The notes under the pieces were generated by a model. The model saw only the letters and a program-made list of their open reading frames with translations, was not told the origin of the DNA and did not search any database. A stretch of DNA of 64,000 bases from Paracoccaceae bacterium (GTDB taxonomy: Bacteria; Pseudomonadota; Alphaproteobacteria; Rhodobacterales; Rhodobacteraceae), in NCBI GenBank assembly GCA_006226775.1, contig SBGD01000081.1:81223-145222 (forward strand), in the 5' to 3' direction. Every line of letters begins with the position of its first letter. The first letter of the stretch is position 1. Positions 18,155 to 26,604 of the stretch are shown here, one piece after another. Position numbers and translations under genes: made by a program.

Positions 18155-18860
18155 TGCGCGTTCCTCCGCTGGACCAATGTGTCGAGCAGCACGACGCCGA
18201 GAAGGATCAACCCCTTGACCAGGCTTTGCAGGTAGGGGTTGGTGCCGGTCAGCACGAGGCCGTTGATGATGATGCCGTAAAGCAGGACGCCGAGGATGGT
18301 GCCCAGCAGCCTGCCGCGTCCGCCAAAGAGCGAGGTGCCGCCGAGGATCACCGCGGTGATCGCGTCGAACTCGAGGTAGAGCCCCGCCCAGGGCTGCCCG
18401 CGCCGACAAAGCGGAAGAAGTCGCCCATCAGGAAGATCTGCTGGCCGCGCGGGATGATCAGGCCGGAAAGCCCCTGCGCGCTGAACAGCATGGCCAGCGT
18501 CACGATGAAGGCCGGCAGCTTCAGCTTGGCCACCATCACCCCGTTGAAGAACCCCAGCGCCAGCGAACAGACGATCACCGCGCCGATCCCCAGCGCCACC
18601 CCGCCGGTCAGCCCGAAGAAGACCCCCAGCACGATGGCAAAGAGCACCGATCCCATGCCCATCGACAGGTCGATATTGCCCGAGACCACGACGAAGAACT
18701 GGCCCAGCGCGATCAGCCCGATGGGCACGATCTGGCGCGAGATGGCCGACATGTTGTCAAGGCTCAGGAACCGCGGGCTGATCAGGTAAAACAGCACGCA
18801 CAGCGCCAGGGTCACGAAGACGATGTTCTTTTCCCGCAGGAGCTTTCCGAAATCAGGCAT
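18151..18860 (-). pseudogene. RbsC-type ABC permease with internal deletion and frameshift
   Basis: The N-terminal 155 or so residues (MPDFGKLLREKNIVFVTLAL onward, with GNIDLSMGMGSVLF) read normally up to FFRFVGAG. The frame then shifts, and only about 75 C-terminal residues (GQPWAGLYLEFDAITAVILG, then GGTSLFGGRGRLLGT) remain readable in another frame. Comparison with intact family members (about 320 residues, e.g. the one at 4923-5924) indicates that roughly 80-90 residues between these two points are missing. The junction lies near 18388-18402. The gene shares four bases with the ATPase gene. Either a true deletion or an assembly/sequencing error could produce this. Confidence 0.8.
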
Positions 18861-18874
18861 CTTGTCCTCTGGTT

Positions 18875-18889
18875 TTTGGTTAGACCAAA
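18875..18889. promoter_or_regulatory. perfect TTTGGT-N3-ACCAAA operator, upstream of ABC permease
   Basis: TTTGGTTAGACCAAA is a perfect 6-bp inverted repeat, a strong GntR/FadR-type operator. It lies 15 bases upstream of the permease start. On the minus strand TTGACA (18927-18922) lies upstream as a -35 candidate, so the dyad would overlap the transcription start. An imperfect copy (TTTGGTCCGAC) follows at 18949-18959. Confidence 0.65.
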
Positions 18890-18974
18890 CTGGGATGTAT
18901 TTCTCAGTTTCTTGGCGGTTCTGTCAAGAAACAATCTGAATTTTACAGTTTGGTCCGACTATAAATCTAAAGCT

Positions 18975-18999
18975 GGGCGGCCAAATTCTACAGCCGCCC
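18975..18999 (-). terminator. hairpin at the end of the GMC oxidoreductase gene
   Basis: GGGCGGC (18975-18981) pairs with GCCGCCC (18993-18999) around an 11-base loop. On the minus strand this overlaps the stop codon at 18990-18988 and is followed by an AT-rich run (AGCTTTAGATTTATAG). There is no clean T tract, so it is a weak candidate. Confidence 0.35.
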
Positions 19000-20601
19000 C
19001 AGCACCATCTCGGCACAGCGGTCGCCCAGCACCATGGCGGGCGCATTGGTATTGCCGGCGGGAATGTCAGGCACGGCGGCCATGTCGCAGACCCGCAGCC
19101 CCTCGATCCCGCGCACCCGCATCCGCGAATCGAGCACCGCCATCGGATCGCCGTCGGCACCCATCCTGGCGGTGCCGGCGGGGTGGAAGTTGGTCTTGAC
19201 CACGCGGCGGCAGTGCTCTTGCAGCGCGGCGTCGGAACAATCGGTGGGGGCCACCACCTCGGCGATGCGGTCCGCCAGCGGCGGCGTCGCCATCGTCTCG
19301 CGGAAATAGCGCAGGCCCTTGATCATCTCGGCCATGTCCTGCGGATCGGAGAGGAAGTTGGGATTGACCAGCGGCATGTCCTCGGGGTTGGCCGAGGCCA
19401 GCCGCACCTCGCCGGTCGAGCGCGGCTTGAGCAGCACCATCTGGATCGAGACACCATAATCCTCGGGGATGGTCCTGGCCTGTTCGTCGTTGAGGTACAT
19501 CACCGGGATGCAATAGGCCTCATGGCTGGGCAGCGCCTCGGGGTCGGTGGGGTTGACGAAACAGGCGGCTTCCAGCCCGGTGGTGGTGATGCGGCCGCGC
19601 CCGAAGATCTTGAACTCGAGCCCGTTGCGCAGCATGTTCCAGCCGCTGTCCTGCTTGTAATAGCCGTATTTGCCATTGGCCCGCGCCACGATCGACACGT
19701 CCGGGTGGTCCTGCAGGTTCTGGCCGACGCCGGGCAGGTCGTGGATCACGTCGAGCCCCTGCGCGCGCAGGTGATCGGCGGGCCCCAGCCCCGAGAGCAT
19801 GAGCAGTTTCGGCGTGATCAGCGCCCCGGCAGAGAGCAGCACCTCGCCCTCGGCGCGCACGCTGTGTTCCTGCCCGGCCTTGTCCTTGTAGACCACCCCG
19901 ACGGCGCGGCCCTTCTCGATCACGATGCGCTGGACCGCGCTTTGCAGCCGGAGGGTCAGCTTCGGATGATCCTTGATCGGATCGAGGAAGGCATAGGCCG
20001 CCGAGACCCGCTGGCCCCGGTCATAGGTGAACTGGAAGAACCCCGCACCGCGCTGGGTCTTGCCGTTGAAATCCGGGTTGAACGGCTCGCCCTGCGCCTG
20101 GAGTGATTGCACGAACCAGCGCGCCATGTCGTCGACATAGCCCGGATCGGACACGGTGAGCGGGCCGTCGCAGCCGTGCAGGTCGTCGTTGAACCTGCGG
20201 TTGCCCTCGAGCCGCCGGAAATGCGGCAGCACCGCCTCCCAGTCCCAGCCCACCGCGTCATTGTTGCCGCGCAGCACCTCGTGCCAGGCGTCGTAATCCT
20301 GCGGCCGCCCGCGCACATAGGCCTGGCCGTTCACCGTGGAGCCGCCGCCCAGCACATTGCCCTGCGGGATCTCGGTCTGGCGTCCGCCAAGCTGGGCCTG
20401 CGGGGTGGTCTTGTGGGTGCGAAAGAACTTCGAGCCGTTCTTGAGCAGCTTGAACACCCCCGGCGGCATGTCGAGCAGGGGATGACGGTGGTGATAGCCG
20501 CCCTCCAGCAAGAGCACGCTGGCGCCGCCCTCGATCAGCCGCGCGGTCGCGACGCTGCCGGCGGATCCGCCGCCGATGACGATGTGATCGAATGTGTCCA
20601 T
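18988..20601 (-). CDS. GMC-family FAD-dependent alcohol oxidoreductase
   Basis: A 537-residue flavoprotein. N-terminal FAD-binding loop IGGGSAGSVATARLIEGGA, second GMC signature around GNVLGGGSTVNGQAYVRG, and active-site histidine in KTNFHPAGTARMGAD with the C-terminal NTNAPAMV partner motif. It resembles choline dehydrogenase/polyethylene-glycol dehydrogenase-type enzymes that oxidise primary alcohols with quinone or cytochrome acceptors. No signal peptide is obvious. It lies 102 bases after idnD with a perfect TTTTGG-N5-CCAAAA dyad in between, so it may have its own regulated promoter. The substrate is unknown. Confidence 0.85.
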   Translation of the reverse strand: MDTFDHIVIGGGSAGSVATARLIEGGASVLLLEGGYHHRHPLLDMPPGVFKLLKNGSKFFRTHKTTPQAQLGGRQTEIPQGNVLGGGSTVNGQAYVRGRPQDYDAWHEVLRGNNDAVGWDWEAVLPHFRRLEGNRRFNDDLHGCDGPLTVSDPGYVDDMARWFVQSLQAQGEPFNPDFNGKTQRGAGFFQFTYDRGQRVSAAYAFLDPIKDHPKLTLRLQSAVQRIVIEKGRAVGVVYKDKAGQEHSVRAEGEVLLSAGALITPKLLMLSGLGPADHLRAQGLDVIHDLPGVGQNLQDHPDVSIVARANGKYGYYKQDSGWNMLRNGLEFKIFGRGRITTTGLEAACFVNPTDPEALPSHEAYCIPVMYLNDEQARTIPEDYGVSIQMVLLKPRSTGEVRLASANPEDMPLVNPNFLSDPQDMAEMIKGLRYFRETMATPPLADRIAEVVAPTDCSDAALQEHCRRVVKTNFHPAGTARMGADGDPMAVLDSRMRVRGIEGLRVCDMAAVPDIPAGNTNAPAMVLGDRCAEMVLGRL

Positions 20602-20639
20602 CTGTTCCTCCCCCTCGAAGACCGCCCTGCCTTCGTTTA

Positions 20640-20656
20640 TTTTGGCCTTACCAAAA
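20640..20656. promoter_or_regulatory. perfect TTTTGG-N5-CCAAAA operator upstream of GMC gene
   Basis: TTTTGGCCTTACCAAAA has perfect 6-bp arms and the same TGG-N5-CCA core as the sites at 14118, 14192 and 18877. A further half-site (TTTGGTCTTAC, 20714-20724) lies in the last codons of idnD. Both would control the GMC oxidoreductase transcribed leftward. Confidence 0.6.
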
Positions 20657-20703
20657 CTGACGTGTCCTGCCGTTTAATGCCACTTGTTAGCGATCATCAA
20701 CAC

Positions 20704-21765
20704 CTAATTGCTATTTGGTCTTACATTATCGGCGTCACCCCCCTGCCCGATCAGCAGGATTTTCCCGAAGGCCTTGCCCGCCGCCATATGCGCCAGCGCC
20801 TCGCCTGCCTGGGCCAGCGGGTAGTCGGCGGCGGTCAGCGCGTCGAAATTCACCGCGCCGGATTCGATCAGTGCGACCGCTTCCTCGAACTCGCGGTTGA
20901 ACTGGAACGAGCCGACGATCTCGATCTCCTTGAGCATCACCAGGTGCAGCATCACCTGCGCCTCGCGCGGCTGGATGTTCGACAGGATCGACACCCGGCC
21001 CTTCTGCCGCACCGCCTTGAGCGCGGTATTGAAGGCTGCAATCGCGCCCGAGGCCTCGACCACGACGTCGAACCGCCTGTCGATCTCGGCATCGCTCGCC
21101 TTGTCGGCCAGAAGCCCCGCTTCGGCACCGGCCTTCCGCGCCACCTCGACCGCGCCGGGGCGCAGGTCGAGCGCGGTGACATGCGCCCCGCGCGCCGCCG
21201 CCCCGGCGATGGCCAGAAGGCCCATCGGCCCGCAGCCGGTCACCAGCACCTTCTGCCCCGCCGTCACGCCGCCCTTGTTCAGCGCATGCAGCGCGCAGGC
21301 CATGGGTTCGGCAAAGGTCAGGTGGCGCGGGTTCACGCCCGCCTTCACCGGGCGGCAGCAGCGCGCGGGATGGTCGATCACGTCGCGGAAAAACCCGTCG
21401 AGATGCGGCACGGTGGTGGCCGACCCGGGGAATTTCTTGGCGGTGCAGAGGTTCTCCTCGCCGCGCTTGCAGGGCTCGCAGACCTGGCAATTCATGATCG
21501 GGTTGAGCGCGACCAACTGGCCCTTTTCCAGCGCCGTTCCGTTGGGATCCTCGACCCGGGCACAGGCCTCGTGCCCCAGCGTCACCGGGTTTTGCAGCAC
21601 GAAGCCCGCATTGGCGAAATGCGCGTAGTAATGCAGGTCGGTGCCGCAGAGGCTGGCCACCGCAAGGCGCAGGCGGGCATGGCCTTCGGGGATCGTCTCG
21701 GGCGGGGTCTGGGCGCCCGAGGCGACGCTTTGCGCGGCGGTCAGGCGGGTCTGGATATGGCTCAT
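20704..21765 (-). CDS. idnD: L-idonate 5-dehydrogenase-like zinc dehydrogenase
   Basis: A 353-residue medium-chain dehydrogenase. Catalytic zinc C40 and H65-E66, structural cysteines C93, C96, C99 and C107, and nucleotide loop VTGCGPMGLL. Segments FPGSATTVPHLDGFF and IVGSFQFNREFEEAV match the L-idonate 5-dehydrogenase (IdnD) pattern rather than sorbitol dehydrogenase. IdnD oxidises L-idonate to 5-keto-D-gluconate in the cytoplasm. It starts ten bases after the SDR stop in what looks like a three-gene operon; the SDR could serve the paired IdnO-like reduction. A related aldonate is an alternative substrate. Confidence 0.78.
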   Translation of the reverse strand: MSHIQTRLTAAQSVASGAQTPPETIPEGHARLRLAVASLCGTDLHYYAHFANAGFVLQNPVTLGHEACARVEDPNGTALEKGQLVALNPIMNCQVCEPCKRGEENLCTAKKFPGSATTVPHLDGFFRDVIDHPARCCRPVKAGVNPRHLTFAEPMACALHALNKGGVTAGQKVLVTGCGPMGLLAIAGAAARGAHVTALDLRPGAVEVARKAGAEAGLLADKASDAEIDRRFDVVVEASGAIAAFNTALKAVRQKGRVSILSNIQPREAQVMLHLVMLKEIEIVGSFQFNREFEEAVALIESGAVNFDALTAADYPLAQAGEALAHMAAGKAFGKILLIGQGGDADNVRPNSN

Positions 21766-21775
21766 GGGGTGTCCT

Positions 21776-22492
21776 TCAAAATCCGATGGCATAGCCGCCG
21801 TCGACCGGCAGGTTGACGCCGTTGACGTAGGCCGCCCGGTCGGAGGCGAGATAGAAGATGGCATCGGCCACATCTTCGGGCTGGCCGAAGGCATGGGTCG
21901 GTATGCGGCCCTCGATCCTGTCGCGGCGCGCGGGGTCTTTCTCGAGCACGGCGCGGGTCATGTCGGTGTCGATGAAGCCGGGGCTGACCGCGTTGCAGCG
22001 GATGCCGAATGGCGCCGCGTCGACCGCGACCGAGCGGGTCAGGCCCACCACCGCAGTCTTGGCGGTGACATAGGCCGCAGCCGAAGGCAGCGCCATGATC
22101 GCGCCCATCGAGGCGACGTTAACGATGGCGCCGCCCGCCTCGCGGTGGAGGCCGACATAGCGCCCGCAGGCCGCGAACATGGCGCGCACGTTGATGTCGA
22201 GCACGCGGTCCAGCGCCTCGGGCGGCACCTCCCAGATCGGTTTCTTGAAATGCACCCCGGCGTTGTTGACCAGCGCCGCGATCGGCCCGGCGTCGGCATG
22301 GATCGCGGCCAGCCAGTCGGCGGCGCGATCGGCGGCAATGTCGCATTCGTGGAACTGCGCGCCTTCGCCCAGGCTGTCGAAGTCGCCGCGGCTGCGGGCG
22401 ACCACGTGAACCTCGAACCCCGCGCCCAGGAAGCGGCGCGCCTGGCTGAGGCCGAGGCCCTTGTTTCCTCCGGTAATGACGGCAATCGGCAT
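21776..22492 (-). CDS. short-chain dehydrogenase/reductase (SDR)
   Basis: A 238-residue classical SDR: TGGNKGLG at 7-14, NNAG at 76-79, catalytic S128, Y141 and K145, and the family C-terminal pattern VNGVNLPVDGGYAIGF. It lies three bases after the solute-binding-like gene and ten bases before idnD. IdnD and an SDR side by side resemble the idnD-idnO pair of the L-idonate pathway, in which the SDR interconverts 5-keto-gluconate and gluconate. That role is inference; SDR substrate cannot be read from sequence. Confidence 0.82.
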   Translation of the reverse strand: MPIAVITGGNKGLGLSQARRFLGAGFEVHVVARSRGDFDSLGEGAQFHECDIAADRAADWLAAIHADAGPIAALVNNAGVHFKKPIWEVPPEALDRVLDINVRAMFAACGRYVGLHREAGGAIVNVASMGAIMALPSAAAYVTAKTAVVGLTRSVAVDAAPFGIRCNAVSPGFIDTDMTRAVLEKDPARRDRIEGRIPTHAFGQPEDVADAIFYLASDRAAYVNGVNLPVDGGYAIGF

Positions 22493-22495
22493 GGG

Positions 22496-23608
22496 TCAGA
22501 CCTCGCAAAGATGATGGCGGTAGATTTGGTTGATCCGGCGCAGGAACCGGTCCTCGGGGATCGCCTTGCGGAAGAAATCCGGCAGGATCGCGCAGACCTC
22601 GTCGACGAAATCCAGGAACCAGATGTCGCGCGGCCGGGTCCAGGCGTTGTCGATGGTGTGGAACCCGCCCTTGAAGAAGCCCGAGACCTCGGGGTTGTCG
22701 GCCTGCGCCAGCCAGGTGTGGCGATTGGCGGGCTGGCCGTTGTTGGCCAGGTAGACGCCGGATTGCACCTCGGGCGCGGTGATCCACTGGGCAAAGCGGA
22801 TGGCCTCGTCGGGATGGCGGGTGCGGGCCGAGACGCCGATCCCCGCCCCGCCGAGAATGCTGCGCGGACGGCGATGCCCGGCGCAGAGCGGCAGGTCGAA
22901 ATAGGCGACCCGATGCGTCCGGAACCCGGGGCGGGCGTAGTTGACATAGCCGAACAGGCAGGGGGACAGCGCGAAGTCGTCGGTCGTGGTCAGCGCCTCG
23001 AGCACGGCGATGGGGTTCATCTCGACCTGCTCGTCGGTGCCGAGATCGTAGAGCGCGCGCAGGATCCTCAGCGCATAGAGGCCGTTGTCGTCGCTGACGA
23101 AATGCGCGGGCCCCGCGGGCATGACCGCGCCGCCGCGCCCGGCCACCAGCGTCATCAGCATGTCCAGGGCATCGACCGGCAGAAGCGGGGTCAGCGGGCT
23201 GAACTTCGCGGCATCCGCGGCCAGGAAGTCCTCCCACAGGCGCGGCAGCGGCGGGCCAAGGTCCGGGCGAAAGGCCGCCATCTGGCAGGCGGCGTCCAGC
23301 GCATAGGCCCAGCAAATGCCCTTCCAGACATAGCTTTCCGCCGAGCCCCCCAGCGAGGCCAAGGCATCCGCAGGCAGCGGCAGCGGCAAGAGCGCGCCGA
23401 CCTCGGCGATCTGGCCGACATGCGGGTGGTCGAGGACGATGAAATCATAGGCCTCGGCCAGTTCGGCAATCGGCGCATCGGCAAAGGCCTGAAGCGAGCG
23501 TTTGTCCCAGGCGATCTCGACGCCGGTCTCGGCGCGAAACGCCTCGGAGGCGGCGACGACGGGGTCGTAGCCCCGCGGGTGATCCCAGGTCATGCCCCTC
23601 AGTTTCAT
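22496..23608 (-). CDS. solute-binding-protein-like protein without signal peptide
   Basis: A 370-residue protein starting MKLRGMTWDHPRGYDPVVAA. It has the fold signatures of family-1 extracellular solute-binding proteins (YDFIVLDHPHVGQIAEVGAL, ITAPEVQSGVYLANNGQPAN, and the DEAIRFAQWIT segment). However, the N-terminus is polar and lacks any hydrophobic signal segment, and no ABC permease or ATPase is adjacent. It may therefore be a cytoplasmic ligand sensor or carrier. GGGGG precedes the ATG. It heads the minus-strand operon with the SDR and idnD and diverges from the TRAP operon. Function unknown. Confidence 0.7.
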   Translation of the reverse strand: MKLRGMTWDHPRGYDPVVAASEAFRAETGVEIAWDKRSLQAFADAPIAELAEAYDFIVLDHPHVGQIAEVGALLPLPLPADALASLGGSAESYVWKGICWAYALDAACQMAAFRPDLGPPLPRLWEDFLAADAAKFSPLTPLLPVDALDMLMTLVAGRGGAVMPAGPAHFVSDDNGLYALRILRALYDLGTDEQVEMNPIAVLEALTTTDDFALSPCLFGYVNYARPGFRTHRVAYFDLPLCAGHRRPRSILGGAGIGVSARTRHPDEAIRFAQWITAPEVQSGVYLANNGQPANRHTWLAQADNPEVSGFFKGGFHTIDNAWTRPRDIWFLDFVDEVCAILPDFFRKAIPEDRFLRRINQIYRHHLCEV

Positions 23609-23773
23609 GCGCTTGCCCCCTTTCGATTCTGCGGCTTGCCCCATGACTTGCCGGATCGTGATTTCATTTTCAAGTACCAAAATAACTTCTATATCTGCAA
23701 TCTTTCTGCTATCCAGACCTCGGAGGCGGCTGGCACAAGCCCGCCCGACACCGAATCGGAGGAGAAAAACCCA

Positions 23774-24769
23774 ATGAGATTCCAGACAGTTGCCCGCGCA
23801 GGCCGGATCGTTGCCGCAGCAGGCCTCGTGCTTGCCCCGCTGGCCGCCAGCGCGGCGGAGTACACCTTCCGGCTGGCCCATGTGACCTCGGACAAGGAGC
23901 CGATCCAGCAGGCGATGGAGGCCTTCGTCAGCAAGGTCGAGGCCCGCACCGGGGGTGCCGTGGACATCCCGATCTTTCCCAATGCGCAGCTCGGCTCGAA
24001 CCCGGAGGTCTTCGAGCAGTTGCACGCCGGCGCGCCGATCATCTCGATCTCCGACCCCGGCTACCTGAGCGATTTCGTGGCCGATTACGGCGTGCTGGGC
24101 GGGCCCTACCTGATGGACGACCCGCGCGATTTCCAGAAGATCATCGACAGCGAGCTTTATGCCGAGATGAAGGACAAGCTGCGCGACGAGGCCGGCATCG
24201 AGCTCTTGTCGCTGAACTGGCTCTTTGGCTCGCGGCACATGCTGGCGGACAAGCCGATCTCGAGCCCGGCGGACACCGAGGGCATGACCTTCCGCACCCC
24301 GCCCAACATCATGTGGGTCGAGACCTTCAACGCCATGGGCGCGCGCCCGACCCAGGTGGCCTGGGGCGAGGTCTATTCCGCGCTCTCCGCCGGGGTGGTC
24401 GACGGGGCCGAGGCGCCGCTGCCGTCGATCTATGGCGCCAAGCTGCACGAGACCAAGAAGGTCATTTCGCTGACTGGCCACTTCAAGGGCTTCACCGGGC
24501 TGATGATGAATGCCGACCTCTATGCTGCGCTGCCCGAGGATATCCGGACCGCGCTGAGCGAAGAGGCGGTGGCCGCCGGGGTCTACATGACCGACCTGAT
24601 GCTGAACTCGGAAGAAGAGTGGATCGGCAAGCTGGAAGCCGAGGGCGTGACCTTCAACCGCGACGTCGATCTGGCGGCGTTCCAGGCGGCGACGGCGGTG
24701 GTCTATACCAAGTTCCCCGACTGGTCCGAAGGGCTTTACGACCGCGTGCGCGCGATCCTCGATCAGTAA
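23774..24769 (+). CDS. dctP: TRAP transporter substrate-binding protein
   Basis: A 331-residue DctP-family protein. Residues 1-28 are a signal peptide (hydrophobic core AAAGLVLAPLAASA). The mature part has LAHVTSDKEPIQQAMEAF, and the TRAP signature with the conserved arginine in GMTFRTPPN, followed by WGEVYSALSAGVVDGAE. GGAGG-like GGAG precedes the ATG by seven or more bases. It would capture an organic acid in the periplasm and deliver it to the DctQM membrane complex encoded directly downstream. The CoA-transferases further down the operon suggest a carboxylate substrate. Confidence 0.93.
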   Translation: MRFQTVARAGRIVAAAGLVLAPLAASAAEYTFRLAHVTSDKEPIQQAMEAFVSKVEARTGGAVDIPIFPNAQLGSNPEVFEQLHAGAPIISISDPGYLSDFVADYGVLGGPYLMDDPRDFQKIIDSELYAEMKDKLRDEAGIELLSLNWLFGSRHMLADKPISSPADTEGMTFRTPPNIMWVETFNAMGARPTQVAWGEVYSALSAGVVDGAEAPLPSIYGAKLHETKKVISLTGHFKGFTGLMMNADLYAALPEDIRTALSEEAVAAGVYMTDLMLNSEEEWIGKLEAEGVTFNRDVDLAAFQAATAVVYTKFPDWSEGLYDRVRAILDQ

Positions 24770-24826
24770 GCGGCGATGCGCGGTCCGGGCGCAGGCGTGC
24801 CCGGACGCCCCCAGGGAGGAAAGATC

Positions 24827-25318
24827 ATGCAACTTGTGGCCACATGGGTGAAACGGGCCGAGAACCTCGTGTCCTTCACCGCGCTGGCGGTGCTGACCGG
24901 AACGGTGCTCTGGGGCGTGCTCACGCGCTACGTGACCGAGCGCCCGGCGGTCTGGACCACCGAGCTTTCCGGCATCCTGTTCACATGGGTGGTGTTCATC
25001 GGCGCGATGACCGCACAGCACGAGGGGCGGCACATCCGCGTGACCCTGCTGGTCGACATCCTGCCCCGCCCCGCGCGCCAGGCGGTGCTGAAGCTGGCCG
25101 AGGTGCTGGTGCTGGCCTTCCTCGCCTATGGCACCTGGCTCAGTTTCGTGATGATGCAGCAAGGCGCCTCGCGGCCCTCGCCGGTGCTCGATATCCCGTT
25201 TTCCTGGGTCTACCTCGCGGTGCTGATCGCCTTTGCCGGGATGGCGCTGACCTCGGGCCTGCGCCTGCTGGGGCTGATGGCGCCGCCGCCGATGGACGCC
25301 GCGGAGGACCTGCTGTGA
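24827..25318 (+). CDS. dctQ: TRAP transporter small membrane subunit
   Basis: A 163-residue DctQ-type protein with four predicted membrane helices (e.g. LVSFTALAVLTGTVLWGVL, WVVFIGAMTAQHEGRHIRV). The segment with EGRHIRVTLLVDIL is typical of the family. AGGGAGGA seven bases upstream fixes the start at 24827 rather than the open frame further left. Its stop overlaps the GTG start of dctM by three to four bases. It links the binding protein to the large permease. Confidence 0.9.
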   Translation: MQLVATWVKRAENLVSFTALAVLTGTVLWGVLTRYVTERPAVWTTELSGILFTWVVFIGAMTAQHEGRHIRVTLLVDILPRPARQAVLKLAEVLVLAFLAYGTWLSFVMMQQGASRPSPVLDIPFSWVYLAVLIAFAGMALTSGLRLLGLMAPPPMDAAEDLL

Positions 25319-26604
25319 GCCTTGCGCCTGTCCTCATCCTGCTCTTTGGCATTGCCATCGGCATTCCCGTGGCCTTTGCCATCGGCATGGCGGGCCTGTC
25401 GTTCTTCCTGATCTCCGGCGCGATGCCGCCCGAGCTTTTCATCCAGCGCATCGTGGCCGTCACCCATTCCTTCCCGCTGCTGGCGGTGCCGCTTTTCGTG
25501 ATGACCGGGGTGGTGATGAACTATGCCGGCATCACCAGCCGGATGATGGCCTTCGCCGAGGCGATGACCGGCCATTGGAAAGGCGGGCTGGCGCAGGTCA
25601 ACGTGCTTTTGTCGACGCTGCTGGGCGGCGTCTCGGGCTCGGCCAATGCGGATGCGGCGATGCAATCCAAGGTGCTGGTGCCGGAGATGACCAAGCGCGG
25701 CTATGACCCGGCGTTTTCCACCGCGGTGACGGCGGCGTCGTCGATCATCTCGGTGATCATTCCGCCGGGCATCGGGCTGATCCTCTACGGCTTCATGGGC
25801 GATGTCTCGATCGGGCGGCTGTTTCTGGCCGGGATCGTGCCCGGGGTGCTGATCTGTGCCGCGATGATGGGTGCCGTTGCCCTGCGCGCGCGGCAGTTGG
25901 ATCTGCAACCGGCCTATGAGGCCGCCATGCCCTGGGCGGGGCGGGGGCGGGCCTTTCGGGGTGCCTTCCTTGCGCTGCTGGTGCCGGTGGGGATCGTGCT
26001 GGGCATCCGGCTGGGGTTTTTCACGCCGACCGAGGCGGGGGCCATGGCGGTGCTGTTTGCGGTGATCGTCGGGCTGATCCATGGCGATCTGAAGCTGGCG
26101 CATGTCACGCCGATCCTCGAGCAGACCATGCAGGCAACGGCGGTGATCCTGCTGATCATCTGTGCCGCCAATGCCTTTGGCTTCTACATGACGTGGGAGC
26201 GGATCCCGGCGCAGGTGGCCGACGCCATGCTGGCGCTGACGCAGAACCCGATCCTTCTGTTGTTGCTCATCAACCTGCTGCTGGTGCTGGCGGGCATGTT
26301 CATCGAAGGCTCGGCCGCGCTGATCCTGCTGACCCCGATCCTTGTGCCGGTGATCACCAAGGTCGGCATCGACCCGGTGCATTTCGGCGTGGTCATGGTG
26401 TTCAACCTGACCGTCGCGGGCGTCACGCCGCCCTTGGGCACGCTGATGTTCACCACCTGCTCGATCACTGGCGTCAGGATCGCCGATTTCATCCGCGCCT
26501 CCGCCCCCTTCTACCTGGTGCTCTTCGCGATGCTCTTCGTGCTCACCTATCTTCCGCAGCTGTCGCTCTGGCTGCCCAACCTGCAATTCGACAGAGGCCC
26601 GTGA
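25315..26604 (+). CDS. dctM: TRAP transporter large permease subunit
   Basis: A 429-residue DctM permease starting with GTG inside the dctQ stop (GTGA). About twelve hydrophobic helices; family signatures LLGGVSGSANADAAM, IIPPGIGLILYGF and GVTPPLGTLMFTTCSI are present. It is a sodium-coupled secondary carrier for the ligand delivered by DctP. Its stop overlaps the ATG of the enoyl-CoA hydratase gene, which ties transport to CoA-dependent catabolism. Confidence 0.93.
   Translation: MSLAPVLILLFGIAIGIPVAFAIGMAGLSFFLISGAMPPELFIQRIVAVTHSFPLLAVPLFVMTGVVMNYAGITSRMMAFAEAMTGHWKGGLAQVNVLLSTLLGGVSGSANADAAMQSKVLVPEMTKRGYDPAFSTAVTAASSIISVIIPPGIGLILYGFMGDVSIGRLFLAGIVPGVLICAAMMGAVALRARQLDLQPAYEAAMPWAGRGRAFRGAFLALLVPVGIVLGIRLGFFTPTEAGAMAVLFAVIVGLIHGDLKLAHVTPILEQTMQATAVILLIICAANAFGFYMTWERIPAQVADAMLALTQNPILLLLLINLLLVLAGMFIEGSAALILLTPILVPVITKVGIDPVHFGVVMVFNLTVAGVTPPLGTLMFTTCSITGVRIADFIRASAPFYLVLFAMLFVLTYLPQLSLWLPNLQFDRGP

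Noticed and set aside
14558..18235. Very long open frame on the plus strand (over 1200 codons)
   Set aside because: It runs antisense to the aldehyde dehydrogenase, ATPase and regulator genes. Its composition is the low-complexity Arg/Ala/His/Gly pattern of antisense frames in GC-rich DNA, with no domain or ribosome site.
23655..23680. Possible TGG-N5-CCA operator upstream of dctP
   Set aside because: Only the right half (ACCAAAA) is present; the left arm does not match, so it was left out of the FadR-type site list.
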